Source of the DNA: Tanypteryx hageni
Lineage: Eukaryota; Arthropoda; Insecta; Odonata; Petaluridae
DNA: 64,000 nt
Direction of reading: 5' to 3'
NCBI GenBank assembly: GCA_028673005.1
Contig: CM054116.1
Location: 146,317,173-146,381,172, forward strand
Shown piece by piece: positions 11,545 to 23,600 of the stretch. The translations under genes were made by a program, and so were the position numbers. Every line of letters begins with the position of its first letter. Within the stretch, counting starts at the first letter, position 1. Under the pieces are notes generated by a model that saw nothing but the letters and a program-made list of their open reading frames with translations, made no database searches and was not told the DNA's origin.

Positions 11545-13009
11545 TTGTTCTTCCTATTAAAAAAACTCGAATTAATTGTGAGGCTTGAAAAAGGAGATTC
11601 TGTGAATAAATTGGCAGACGAATATGGTATTGCCATACAAACCATTAGTGATATAAAGATAAACAAAACTAAGTTGATGGAGTTTACTGCAGTTTCTGAC
11701 AGTGGTGCTGGTCCCTCAAAACGTAAGAGTATGAAAAAATCAACCTACAAGAAAGTAGATGCAGCCTTACTTCAGTGGTTTAATCAAAAGCGAGCTGATG
11801 GAAATCCTGTCTCCGGTCCCATGTGTGCACAGCAAGCGAGGTATTTCCATGAATCACTAGGGCTAGAAGGGAACTTTAATGCTTCATCTGGGTGGTTTAC
11901 TCAATTCAAACAGCGATACGATATATGCGAAATTGCCATTCAAGGAGAACGCTCGAGTGGTAACGTGTCAGCTGCTGATTCATTTCGATTAGAATTTCAA
12001 AAATTTGTGAAGGAAGATGTTGCCACCTGCCCAGATATTTAATGCTGATGAGATAGGTTTGTATCGGAAAGGCCTCCCAACACGAAGGCGTTTCAGAAAG
12101 AAAGTCATGCTCGCGGCCATAAATTACACAAAGAGCGAATCACACTGTTATGCTGTGGAAATGCGGCAGGCAATCACAAGTTGAAACTTACTGTGATAGG
12201 CAAGGCAAAAAAACCTCGCTCATTCAAATGTGCAACTTTGCCTGTCAATTACTACAACCAGAAGGCTGCATGGATGGACAGAAATATATTCACTGATTGG
12301 TTCCACAAGAATTTTGTGCCTGACGTTCATTCTTTTTTAAGCAACGAAGGACTACCACCAAAAGGAGTGCTGTTATTAGATAATGCTCCCTCACAGCCAA
12401 ATGCAGCCGTTTTAACTCCAGATGATGGTCTTATCTGCACAAAATTCTTGCCTCCAGATGTCACGGCATTAATATAGCCTATGGCTCAAGGAGTGATCGC
12501 ATCAATGAAGCAACAATATCCGGCTGGTCTTCTAGAGACTCTAGCTAAAGAGGATGAAAAGTTATTGGAATTTTTGAAAAAAATGTCGCTTCTAGATGCA
12601 GTGCATGGTATTTCTCAAGCATGTGCCTCTGTGATGCCTGTGACCCTAGTTCGGTCTTGGAACAAACTTCTTCCTGATCTTGAAGAGAACTTTCATGGTT
12701 TTTCTGAAGAGGAAGTAAATACTACAAACTCCAATTTGATTGAACTACTGAAGGGAGTAAATGGGATACTGCGAGAATCTCAGTGAATGGTATGATGGTG
12801 ATAAGTTTGAATCTGGATTCCTGCATATGAGTGATGAGGATATAGTCAATGCAGTAATGCAAGAGAAAGAAAAAGAAGAGGATGGCGGAGACAAAGAATG
12901 CAGCGATAAAAGTGAAGGGACTGAAAATGAATGCATTAAAAATAGTACGGCTCTTCAGCGTGTCGAAACTTTGTTAGATTATATGGGGCAAAATGATTTT
13001 GATTACTGA
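11545..13009 (+). pseudogene. Tigger (TIGD) transposase, broken
   Basis: The N-terminal HTH is LELIVRLEKGDSVNKLADEY followed by IAIQTISDIKI. A Tc5-type HTH follows (VDAALLQWFNQKRADGNPVS, then GWFTQFKQRYDI). The first catalytic Asp is in [17 protein letters not shown] (about 12035-12080, across a frameshift). The second is in [13 protein letters not shown] (about 12370-12405). The third region reads DVTALI-stop-PMAQGVI at 12460-12495: the expected QPMDQGVI has Q changed to a TAG stop and D changed to A. An acidic C-terminus ends at 13009. This enzyme would cut and paste the element at TA sites. Two frameshifts, a stop and the lost third Asp make it dead. Confidence 0.85.
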
Positions 13010-13175
13010 AATGTCATAGCAGCCAGGAAAATATGAACAATCATAAAAGAAAGTGTAAAGAAGTCCTCAAAACAAACTAAAATTACAAACTTTTTGAAAG
13101 GACCATTATAAAAGCCTCCTTTTCTAACCTTTTTGTTACCACTGCAATGAGAATTTAAGCATATATTTTGAAATA

Positions 13176-14412
13176 CCGTATCTGCCCGAATATAAGCCGA
13201 TACTTTTTGTCAAAATCGATCGTGAAAAAAATCACCCTCGGCTTAAATGCGAGCCTGAGGAAAAATTTGGCATCCTCGTACGACGCCATCGCTGAAAAAT
13301 GTCTTGTTTCCATAGCATACCTCCTATATTCCACTGATAAGGCACTCGATGTCTGAAAAACGCTCCCTTCTTACAGCGATTGCCCGGAGCTGTAATTTAA
13401 ATTGCTATTGAAGGTTATTTATATATTTTAACACGTAGTTAAAAGTAAATGGGTTCTTATCCAAAGGAAACGGCGATATATAAAACAATCGAGTTTTAAC
13501 AACCCACCAGGTTCATAGCATGATTGCACGCTACAGCAAATTCGTTTTGATCATAATTTGCAACGAGTTCTTAAGATACCAACACCGGTCTTATTAGAGG
13601 TTTTTACAAATTCTGACTACACTAAACTTCTTCAACTCTTTGTTTTAATTGCACTTCTTGGTGCTGCAATCGATTTAAAGGTCAGATGTAGCAGACGTCA
13701 TAGCTTTTACGGATCATTTAAATGGCAGGTACGTTTAAGTTAGGAGCCGACAGTATAAAAGAAGTTCATATTAATTTTTCTTGTTTATTTTATATTTTGC
13801 TATAGCCATTGTCATTTTTGTATGCATCTTAAAACCCTCTTTCATAGAATGTATTAAATGTACGTATACTGACTAGGCAGACGATATCGTCTGCTTAGTC
13901 AATTCGCAAAATTCGATGACGACTTTCGATGCGCAACTGTTTGAATTCCACTAACATAAGATACGTCTGATTCGAAGGTGTGAGCAACGGCGTTAACTGT
14001 AATTCATCTGATAATTAACAGCAATAATAATAAAACTTGGAAACCTCTTTCATAGAATCCATTAAAATTGCGTATAATGACTAAGTAGACGATCATGCCA
14101 AATTCGATGACAGCTTTCGATGCGCAACAGTTTGAATTCCAGTAAGATAAATAAATATACTTACATTTGATTGTAAGGTGTGATCAACGGCGTTGACTAT
14201 ATTTATAATTAACAGTAATAATACCTAATAAAACTTTACATGGAACGTATATAATTATATAGATGTAATGTATAATGTATTCTAGGTTGTGCGTGCATGT
14301 CTGGTGCACTTAAACATAAAATTTACGAAAATACTTTTTTTGCCAAAAAATGTTGGAAAATTTCGTGGGGTCGGCTTAAATCCGGGGTCGGCTTCTATTC
14401 GGGCAGATACGG
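13176..14412. mobile_element. TIR element with TA target, non-coding (1.2 kb)
   Basis: Termini CCGTATCTGCCCGAATATAA (13176) and the inverted tctattcgggcagatacgg (to 14412) are flanked by TA at 13174-13175 and 14413-14414. A subterminal aagccga...tcggctta pair can fold at each end. Inside is a tandem duplication of about 208 bp (starts near 13836 and 14044). The first copy includes a near-perfect palindrome, gactaggcagacgat/atcgtctgcttagtc (about 13871-13900). No transposase is seen. The TA target and end design suggest the mariner/pogo group, but the class is not certain. Confidence 0.7.
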
Positions 14413-14737
14413 TACATCATTTTTGTATTATCCATGTTTTTCACTTATTTGTGCATCCTCCAAAGTATGTAAATATGTTGCTTTTTCAATGTTAATGAGT
14501 TTTATGACAACATCATGGGAAGCAGCATAAGATTTTCATCAATCAGTTGTTTCTTCGTGGCCGGCAACGCAGTCGCTTTTACTTCGTGGCCAGCAGCGCA
14601 GACACTTGTTTTCTAACCTATTTTTCACGAGAATTGAAGCATGAATTTTTTTAAAAATCATTTTTGCATTATCTGTGTTTTTTTATTATGCATGCTTCCT
14701 CTTACATTCATTAGGCCAGATAATCGAGTTTACTGTA

Positions 14738-15405
14738 TATGGAGAAAGCCTAATGCAAGAAGCATTACAGGCACAGGAGATTTCTAAATTGGAAGAAGGA
14801 TTAATATAAGAACAGTAAAATACGCGGATGTTCAAGTACTTCTAGCAAGAAAGGAAGAGGAACACCAGAAAATGATAAATAGACTAGTAATAACAGGTAG
14901 AAAATACCGTATGGAAATAAATACTGAAAAATCCAAGGTCATTCGAATATTGGGCAAAGAAGAGAATCTGAACATAAGTATTGGAGGAAAGCCTTTAGAA
15001 CAAGTTTCAGACTATAAATACCTTGGAAGCAACATAACAAGAGACGCAAAATGTATGGATGAGATCAGGACTAGAATAGGAAAAGTAAAAGCAGCTTTCA
15101 GAAGAAAAAAACAACTACTTACAGGGAATATAAGGGAAGATATCCGCAAGAAGTTCATAAAATGCTATGCATGGACTATAGCTTTGTACGGGGTAGAAAA
15201 ATAGATGCAAAGAAAAAATTACATAAAATACTTGGAAAGCTTTGAAATGTGGACTTGGAGAAGATTGCTGAAGATGAAATGGATGGATAGGATCAAAAAC
15301 GATGAAGTGCTAAGAAGAGTAGGAGAGAAGGAAATGATTATACAGATTATTAGAAAGAGGAAGGTAAACTGGGTTAGGCATTACCTGAGTAGAGAGTATG
15401 ATTAA
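14738..15405 (+). pseudogene. LINE A RT, second half and C-terminus
   Basis: It resumes with YGESLMQEALQAQE after the Tigger. The active-site block reads TVKYADVQVLLA, so the second Asp of YADD is replaced by Val. Then come YRMEINTEKSKVIRI, DYKYLGSNITRDAK, RKKFIKCYAWTIALYGVE, FEMWTWRRLLKMKW and KRKVNWVRHYLSRE. The layout matches copy 1 at 5838-6527. Stops at 15202 and after 15405 and frame changes near 14790-14860 break it. Confidence 0.75.
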
Positions 15406-15567
15406 AGACGTGTTAGAAGGAAAACTAGATGGAAAAAGGGAATGAGGTAAGAAAAGTTCTCAACTGATAGACGATTTGAAAGGGAAAGAGCGTTACAAAG
15501 ATATGAAGATGACATCAGAAAATAGGAGTATATGGAGAACCAGGTTTAACCATGAATAGTCACAGAC

Positions 15568-15581
15568 CTGTCTACGGACAG
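15568..15581 (+). promoter_or_regulatory. LINE A 3' hairpin, C(UACG)G loop
   Basis: CTGTC-TACG-GACAG, the same stem as in copy 1 (5821-5834). The loop has changed from TTCG to TACG, both of the stable UNCG class. It lies just before the ATG-repeat tail. Confidence 0.6.
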
Positions 15582-15824
15582 ACTACCTATGATGATGATA
15601 TACTAGTATGATGTTATTAGGTACTATTTTTTAAATTTATATATTGTTTTGATGAATAAAATGTGAATTTATTTACAACAGCTACTGAGTTGATCAAAAT
15701 TTCTTTTTTGTTATAATGTATTTTCATAATTACTTAAGTCCATAGCATGTTGGGGGTCACGAATTTTTTTTAAGTTAAGAAGGGGGTCTTACACCCAAAA
15801 AGATTGGGAACCACTGTTATAATG

Positions 15825-17508
15825 TATACTTGATACATTTTATAATTTTTTCTGTTCCAATTGAATAATAGATTAATTGCTTAGCTTATACGTGACCTCT
15901 CTACAATCATTATATTTTGCTTACACTTGATCGTTTTTATTTTAAATTGGTGATGCTCTCACAAGTTCACTAAACAGCGATATTTAAAAAATAAACATTG
16001 ATTTTTAATCAAAGGTCCTAAAATCATAAGTGCCTTTCAGAATATTGAATATATTTATCACTTAGGGTCGCTGGCCCTGCGTGCTATGCTCGTCAACCTC
16101 TTTGCATACTTCAGGGACTTCGGCACTATGCATCTCACTAAGCTGAAAATAATTTTGCAGAATAGCTCTTATCAAGAGGCATACTTTTGGTTAATATAAT
16201 TATTTTCTTTAACATACCATTTCCAAAATACAATATCCAAGTATATTAAATGGCCACCATTTTTTTTAGGATGTCGGGTGAAAATGAATAGTTTTCCTGG
16301 GGTCCCCTAGCTTTATCAGGTGTTCTTTGCCAGTGAAGCGATAGTAGCAGAATGCCTTATGGGCACATCGCCTCCATCTGTCTGTCTGCATGTTTACTCT
16401 CTGAAACTGTGTGGATTTTAATTAAATGTAGTATTAGTGATCCATATTGAAATTGATTGCCCAATTGTGATTTCAATTATAACTTCCACTTTATATAAGC
16501 ACTTTAATCAACTTATACTCATATCTTGTTAAATGGCATCCGTCAAACAATTAAATGCCATAATTTTCTTCCCTTAGCTCTTATATGATCTACTATGAGC
16601 CCTGCCTCTACATGCATCAACCCTGTCCTCCGCTCGCTCCAGGGACTCAAGCGCTACGTGTCTCGCTTCAGGATATTGGGTGAAAATGAAATAGTTTTAC
16701 TGGGGTCTCCTAGCTTTATATTTTAATCACAGGAGTTTTCACAGTTTCTCTCCGCTGTGAGGTTGAAATTTAAATAATTAAGTTATTAGCGCTATGCTCT
16801 CTTTAATAATTTCTTTATATCAACTATAACAATGTTGATTTAATTACCAAATAGTAATTGTTCAAAAATTTGATGGTAGGGAGACAACGCGGGTGGAGTG
16901 GAGGGGAAGTCCCCAACAATGCCAGTTCCCTTGACGACAAAAGATTAACCAGAAAAATACGAGGAATTTTCATGTTCAAAATGAATCTGTGGACTGATTC
17001 AATGCATATTTAAAAATCAACAGTAGGAAACTGCACTTTCATTCTTTTAGGCGTTGTTCGGTACACATTCCATATTCGTACGACGATTGTAAGTAATTTT
17101 AAAATGTAATTGAAAGTTATGCAGTGTACGGTCATAGACAGCACTACACATGATGAGCATGATCATGATGGGCACCATTACATTTTTATGTCATGTCATT
17201 AGATTTAATTCTTCTTGGGTTTCTTCTTAAGTATCCAGGTTGCAAGCAAAATCCGGTTCATGAATACCTTAAAGTACACAACTCTTAACACAATCTCCGG
17301 TTCATGAAGATCTAAAAGTTGGCAACCCCATTACAGATAGAGATTCATGGCAAGAGGAGATTAAAAGCCTTGTTGTGGAGTGTTAATATTGATTTTTTCT
17401 TTCGTAATGAATGATTTGACATATACTGCAACATCTATGTTAAGGAAAATACACTGAAATAATATATTTTACCAAAATAAATAAAAATTTTCCTCCAATA
17501 GTACTCAC
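15825..17508. other. Intron 8 of Nicalin (part), no gene seen
   Basis: Non-coding, AT-rich. A block of about 50 bp, gggtgaaaatgaatagtttt...ggggtcccctagcttta, occurs at about 16268-16317 and again at about 16676-16724 in the same orientation. I found no further Nicalin exon here. Confidence 0.5.
16268..16724. repeat. Direct repeat pair, ~50 bp
   Basis: Two copies of a gggtgaaaatga...tttyctggggtcycctagctttat block, at about 16268-16317 and 16676-16724, about 400 bp apart with unrelated sequence between. Origin unknown. Confidence 0.6.
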
Positions 17509-17661
17509 ATGCAGGTTAGAGAGAGTGAATGCAGGTAATCTTCTTATTGAATGGCGCTCATGTTCCCATGCAAGAGACTCTTCGGCCAAATTTATCTTTT
17601 TATGGACCAACTCCACAGACATATAACCAGGGTACATTTTTTCTGCCACTCCTTTGAGAAT
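17509..17661 (-). CDS. NCLN: Nicalin exon 8
   Basis: Acceptor ttctttaaacag, donor gtgagt. Fifty-one codons (residues 355-405): [39 protein letters not shown] and [12 protein letters not shown]. The [17 protein letters not shown] segment is diagnostic. The following exon was not found to the left in this window. Confidence 0.95.
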
Positions 17662-20600
17662 CTGTTTAAAGAAAACATTAGATATAGAGTAAAACCTGGA
17701 AGAGGAGGTAGAACCCATATTAAATGGAAAACTGCCCAAGCCAGACATATCGAAAATGGGTCTGGATCAAAGGGCTGAAGTATGCCAAAGAGCCAAAATG
17801 ACCAAAGGGCCGACAATGTTATAAGGATGAAAGGCTGAAAGCATCAAAGGGACGGCAATACGAAAAGGCTGAAATGTGTACTATGCTCTTTGGTTACTTC
17901 TTAAATTGTTGTTATTATGGTATTTATAGGAATTACAAATTAATTAAGTAATTTTAGCAAATAGTCATAATGTTCTTTACCTCTTTAGATAATTGTCTCA
18001 AAAACATCAATTATATTAAATTAAATTACCATATATACTCACATATAAGCCGCACTTTTTTCCAAAAATTTTCATTCGAAAAATGAAGGTGCGGCTTATA
18101 CACGAATATGAAGCAAAAAAATTTCAAAATAGGATATTCTGAAAATATTAGGACTGATTCTGAGAGGTTCTTAAGTTATACTTATAAGTGTAGTGATAGT
18201 GTGTGGTGTTTTAGTGAAGATCAGTGTTTTGAGTGGAGAGTTATTGTTCCTGAAATTCTTTTATTATCATCTCAACATAGTTATTCCCTTAATCTTATTT
18301 ATTCATTGAATTATTTTATTAATATTTTTTTGAAATTCATTTTTGGTGCTAGTCCGCTATTCTTTATGCCCCTTAGTAATAACTTTTTGTCCGCTTCACT
18401 CAATCCAATTGTTACTGAAGTTAGTCCCGTTAAGTCTGCAAAATCAGGTGCCCACCGTAATAATACTCTGATAGAGAATTATCTAATATCTCCTTTCTCC
18501 GATTCTCCTAAATGTTCCTATCCACCGTATCTCCAAACTTCGCCAGCCGTTCACCTTTGCATTTCTCAAGATCTTACTGAGAATCAACATCACGCCAATG
18601 CCAGGAATTTCACTGCTAAAGCTTTTAGCACCATTCCTCCATCCCAACTGACCCAGCCTTTCTCTCTAAACCGAAATACACCTGAATTTTTCCCATCACA
18701 AACTCCCCTCCCCTGCACTCCTGCTAAGTGTCTCAACTCTCACCCTTATCCTCTACCTGCTTCTCTCAATTGTTCTCCGTCCGTGGTTTCTTTTCCCAAC
18801 TCCTCACTATTGACCATCCGGGGACACCTTAACCCACACGCCCCTGAGTTCTTTCCTCCTCATCCCATTACCCTCTCCCCCCTTAACCCTGAAGCACCTG
18901 AATTCATCTCAACCACATCATTAACCACCCGCTGCGGCGCTACTCACTCAATACAGCCTCAATCCATGACAAATTTCCAGGAATCATATCGACACTCAAC
19001 CTCTCCTTTCCGACAAACTTAAACCATACCCTCACTCACTCAAAATTGTCTATATCAACGCCCAAAGCATTCAGGCTCACTTGGACAAAATTCGTCTAAT
19101 ATTATCCAAGACAAATATTCATATCATTGCAGTTGCTGAGACTTGGCTTAAACCTGAGGCTGACTCCTCTCACGTAGATATTCATGGCTTCAAGCTTTTT
19201 CGAAATGACCGTATAGGCAAAGGTGGTGGCGGTGTAGGAATTTATGTCAGAAATGACATTCAATGTAATATCCTTGCCCATACTGAACCAAAGTACTCTA
19301 AACGACCCGAATTTCTTCTACTTGACGCACGAGTTAACTCTGTAAAAATCCTCATTGGAATTGTCTATCGGCAGCCTAAAGTAGGACACCACCCTGATAT
19401 TGAAGAAACTTTATCCAAACATATTCAAAACTTTCAACACTTAATAATCACTGGTGACTTAACCCATTAGGGACGGAATTAAATTCCAGAAAATAGCCAA
19501 TTTGTTACCTTTTTGGGAAAAGTACGATAGAAAAAGAATGTTAACTCTAATCTTCTTGAAACTTTCACTGGCCCATACTAAAAGTCTATATTAACTATTC
19601 AAGTACTTACCAAGGCTTTTTATTACTTAATTATTGGAGATTCTGATGGAAATCTCTGAAGCAAGTGTCAATGCACAGCCCTTTTTCACAAACAGAACAT
19701 ACAAAAATTGTCCTCTTCCTAATTCCTTTTCCCCGGCATACCACACATTCTTTATGCAAAAGTTTATTCATATCATTTCTTTTCACTTGATCTGGATAGT
19801 GGCACTCTCCAAAATTATGTGAAGGAGGAACTGTAGCTCTACGTCCGCGTGCCGTTCTGCTACTGTAGCCTCCAATGAGGTCTCCGATTATATTCAAATA
19901 GAACTTTTTAAGGGGAAAAGTTGGCTTATTGGCAGCTTGTTTGTAGTAGATATAAGAATTTACTATCGTTCTATTTATTAAATCAAACATCATTCTATGC
20001 CACCACTTTTTTGAAGGAATGTGCAAACTGTAGTAGCTACATAATTGATTGTTTTGATCTAATCCTCCCATGAATTGATTGTATAACCTCACAATCTCAG
20101 GACAGCACACTTCCACCTTCGACCCATCCTTCTCCTTCCTTTTCACAGACTGCATTGGGTATGTGGGTGAATCATAACCTGATGACAAAAAGAATATAGA
20201 CCTTTTGTCTCGCCAGCCTAAGGAAACGAGTGGGGCGGAGGAGAGCCACTCACAGTCCCCTTGGTTACTTTGCTTCCAGTCATTTGTGTTTGCTACCAAT
20301 TCTTGGGGATAATGCACATGGTTGGTGTTTGTAGTCCCTATGGCTCTCAAACCTTTTTTTGAGAGTTCCATAAATAGATCTGGCGACGTAAAAAAATTAA
20401 TCGCAAATAAGGGTGCAGCCTGACCCAAAGAGAGGCTCTGCAAGTTGCATCACGACATTTCCACCCAAACCCAAATTATTCTTTTGAATTGTCCCTTTCC
20501 CTGTATATAATTCTAAATGAAAAACAAATCCCGATGTTCCATCTGCTCTTCCCCACCACCTGAATCCCCTTTTGATGGGTTTCGTTGGCATATACTGTTT

Positions 20601-23600
20601 CACTGAAGAGCGACCAGTAAATTTCACCATCGCTTCATCTATTGCCTGATACTCAGAAAAGTTATAATATTTTTTATAATTGCTATTTAAACTATCCAGA
20701 ATAGGTCTAATTTTGTAGAGCTTATCAAAATCTAAGCTATCTTGTAGAGGCAGCCGTGAATTATCATTTACGTGAAAATTCCGCAAAATTGACAAAAATC
20801 GATCCCTTGCCATGATTTCTGATACACCTGGTACATTCAATGCCCTATCTGTGGACCAATAGTCTTTCAGACTTGGACGATCATGAAATCCCATTGTAAA
20901 AATAACACCTAACCAAGCTTTCAACTCATCTAATGTAAGATCTTCCCAAATATTTCCACCTCCGCCCGCAGTTGACATTTTTTGCGAGGCATACAAATTA
21001 GTCTGCTTGACGCAATGGTCCAACATATCGCCCGTAAAAAATAACATAAAATAATCTATAGGTGAAGAATTTTCTGGTAAGTAAGTATTAGGACCAGGTG
21101 TAAACTGAGAGAGACTAGTGCCTAAATTTATCAAACCTCTTCTGGACCAAGTCAATCTGCTTCTATTAGCCTGTTCAACTGTCTCTTCAATTTCACCATC
21201 GGATTCATCGTCTAAAGTTATAGGTGAAATATTTTTACATGGTTCAGGAATTTCTTCCTCTTGAATATCACTATCAATAGAGGATATATCACTGTTTACT
21301 CCATCATCTGGTATAGAAAAAAACAAATCCAGTTTGTGATCGTCACACCGTTTTCTCTTGGTCGCCATTGTCAAATTAAAAAAGGGCTAAGTTTAAAAAC
21401 ACGTAAAATTGTGACCGCTTAAGAAAAACACGTGCAACTTCACAGGATGAAACTTAAAACTGTCCATAAGCTGCTAGCAAAAAGAAGGAACTACAGGTAA
21501 TAAACACGCCCCACACAAGAGGGCAGAAGAGGACGGTACCCTAACACCACCGTGGTGGTGCTCCGTCCCTAATCGGTTAAATGAAAATTTACTCGTACCT
21601 AGAGAATCCAAAATACTCGGATTTTGAACTACCCGGGTAATTGAGTAATATTTTTATGAAATACCCAGGTATCCGGGTATCCAGCGTAATTTAAAAAAAT
21701 ATATAATTAAAAAGGTCATTTATTTTTTATTTATGAAATAATATTTTAGAAATACAAGTCCATTTAAGGTATACATTTTTAAATTGTTTCGGATCTTAGT
21801 AATGAAGTTCGAAGCTACTGAGAACACTCTCTCGCTAGCTGTTGAAGTAGGTTGAACTGTTATCAAAGCTTGGAACAATTTTTCTGTGCAATATCCTCTT
21901 TTGCCATGATTTCCTTCGATCAATTTTAGCTCCTTGTCCATTGCTAATTTTGTTTAAGTTTCTTTAGGAATAGCCATAACAGATTGTATTGTTTTCTGAA
22001 CCTCACCATAGATAGAACTAGCAGAACCTTCATTTTCCGTAGCTGGTTCTTCTTGCTCATTTTCATGTTCATCTTTAGCAAACAACCTATCATATGTATC
22101 TTTTACCAATGATTTGATTACATTTTTTGAAGAATATATAAAATGATCATTAAAGTGGGAATTAGGACAATTGCCACTTTGCAAAAAAGCAACAACGACA
22201 CAATAACTTTGTTTCGTCTTTCATCGATTCTTTTTTTTAAAGGCATCCATCATTTCAGTAGCGAGATCCCTATCTGCTTGTTGTAATTTATTCAAAAGAA
22301 AGGTGCAAACTCCTTCAGCTTTCAGTAAAGTGCTGTCCTCTTTGCTTAACTCTTGGACAGCAAGCTCTACAGGTTGCAGAACTTCCGATATTTTCTTTAA
22401 AACATTGATATTTGTATCTTTAAATTTTTGCCGGCCGAACTCCATCATAACCTTGTTTATCCAGTCATTCAATTAAAAAAAACGATTCACCATCGGAATA
22501 ATGAAGTTCCATCTTGCAATTAAGTAACAATCGCAGTTTCTTGCCTTCTTGTGCCAGCACATGCTTTTGAAGAACACTGCTTCTTACAGCAGGTTTTTTG
22601 AAAAATCTCGTAACTTTTCGTGCCTCCGCAAGTACTATTCCAATGTCTCTACGGACTGTAGAAATTCACTGTGACTCTCCGGTTCAAAATTCTAACTGTC
22701 ATCAACAACATACGTATCAATTTCAGTATTGCTGATATCCTTCTCATCCTGATCAGCGTAATCATCATCATCTTGGAATTCTTCATCTTCATCATTCTCT
22801 TCTTCATCACCAGTGAGAGGCTGAACTGTTTTCTTATAAAATATACCAAGATGGATTCCATGATTGTAGCATAACTGAGCCAATGCCGGAATATTCCTTC
22901 CATATTTTACCATTAATGCAGCTCCGTCTTGAGTTGATCCGGCGACATCAGAATCCATATCGATTCCAAACTTATTAAGTCTTCCTTTGACTAGAGCTAT
23001 GGTGGAATTAGAATCACAAAAACCTTCAATAGGAACCAGCCCAAGAACGGATGGCGACATTGCTGCTGAGTGGACTGTAACTGATATTTATGCCCCTCCG
23101 TTTGTCTATGGTGAGACTAAATCTCTTTTCAGGTTTTTGTTGTTGCAATAAAGCTGCTTTCATTTCTTCCATGTTTCTTCTTAGAATTTCATTTTGTATT
23201 TCATCACCGTTGTTTCGCTTTTTGGCATGATGTAATTGCGCTTTCTTACAAAACCTCTAATGGCTTCAGATGATGTTATTCCTTTGATGCTAAATCCGTC
23301 CTTTGCAGCACATTTCGCTAATATTTCATTCAATGTTTCTCGGCTGACAAAATTCAATATTCCTTGCTTTTTTTTAAGATGCAGCAGCATCATCATTCGT
23401 TTCATCCATTTTTTAAAGAGTATCCTTACCTCCGAGGGTGTAAACAAAACTCTCAAAAGAGAGGCGATAGGTATTATTCAATAGGAGCGATTCTCCTCTC
23501 AGATACGCAACTTGCAACAATCACGATTTGGGTATCTCTCACTCTGAAAGATGTTTGCCTTTGTAAAGGCCGCCACACACGCTCAGTTTTTACTCGCCAT

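Larger units (their letters stand above)
11096..14735 (+). mobile_element. Tigger element (3.6 kb) with a nested TIR element
   Basis: It starts CAGTAAACTCTTGATTATCC and ends gataatcgagtttactg, inverted, with TA duplicated at 11094-11095 and 14736-14737. It splits the LINE A RT exactly between LFNI and YGES. A transposase (11545-13009) is in the middle. Another TIR element sits at 13176-14412. The segment at about 14450-14560 repeats the left-end sequence (11290-11395) in the same orientation, and a 3'-end module occurs twice, which suggests head-to-tail fusion with a deletion derivative. Confidence 0.8.
8580..15601 (+). mobile_element. LINE family A copy 2, split by two Tigger elements
   Basis: RT sequence starts right after the Tigger at 10549 and runs to 11093. 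It is interrupted by the Tigger at 11096-14735 and resumes at 14738 in the expected place (LFNI before, YGESLMQEAL after). It ends with the hairpin at 15568-15581 and an ATG-repeat tail near 15588-15600. It is 5'-truncated within or before RT; the exact left limit in the TA repeat is uncertain. Several frameshifts are present and the catalytic YADD is changed to YADV. Confidence 0.7.
5221..15816 (+). mobile_element. hAT element with perfect 8-bp TSD, expanded by nested insertions
   Basis: The left end ctgtgattcccaaact (5221) and right end attgggaaccactg (to 15816) are hAT-type inverted termini. ttataatg stands immediately outside both (5213-5220 and 15817-15824), an 8-bp duplication as expected for hAT. 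The 10.6-kb span is not one element. Inside are a hAT MITE (5512-5760), a LINE A fragment (5802-6622), a Tigger (7125-8127) and a second LINE A copy (about 8580-15601) that itself holds Tiggers. Removing these leaves a core of roughly 2 kb with a transposase end at 8251-8463. The left terminus has one mismatch to the usual CAGTG. Confidence 0.6.

Noticed and set aside
1..17508. Remaining C-terminal exons of Nicalin
   Set aside because: I looked on the minus strand for the expected conserved segments after the RRLPAFTLS exon and found none with splice sites; they probably lie left of the window.
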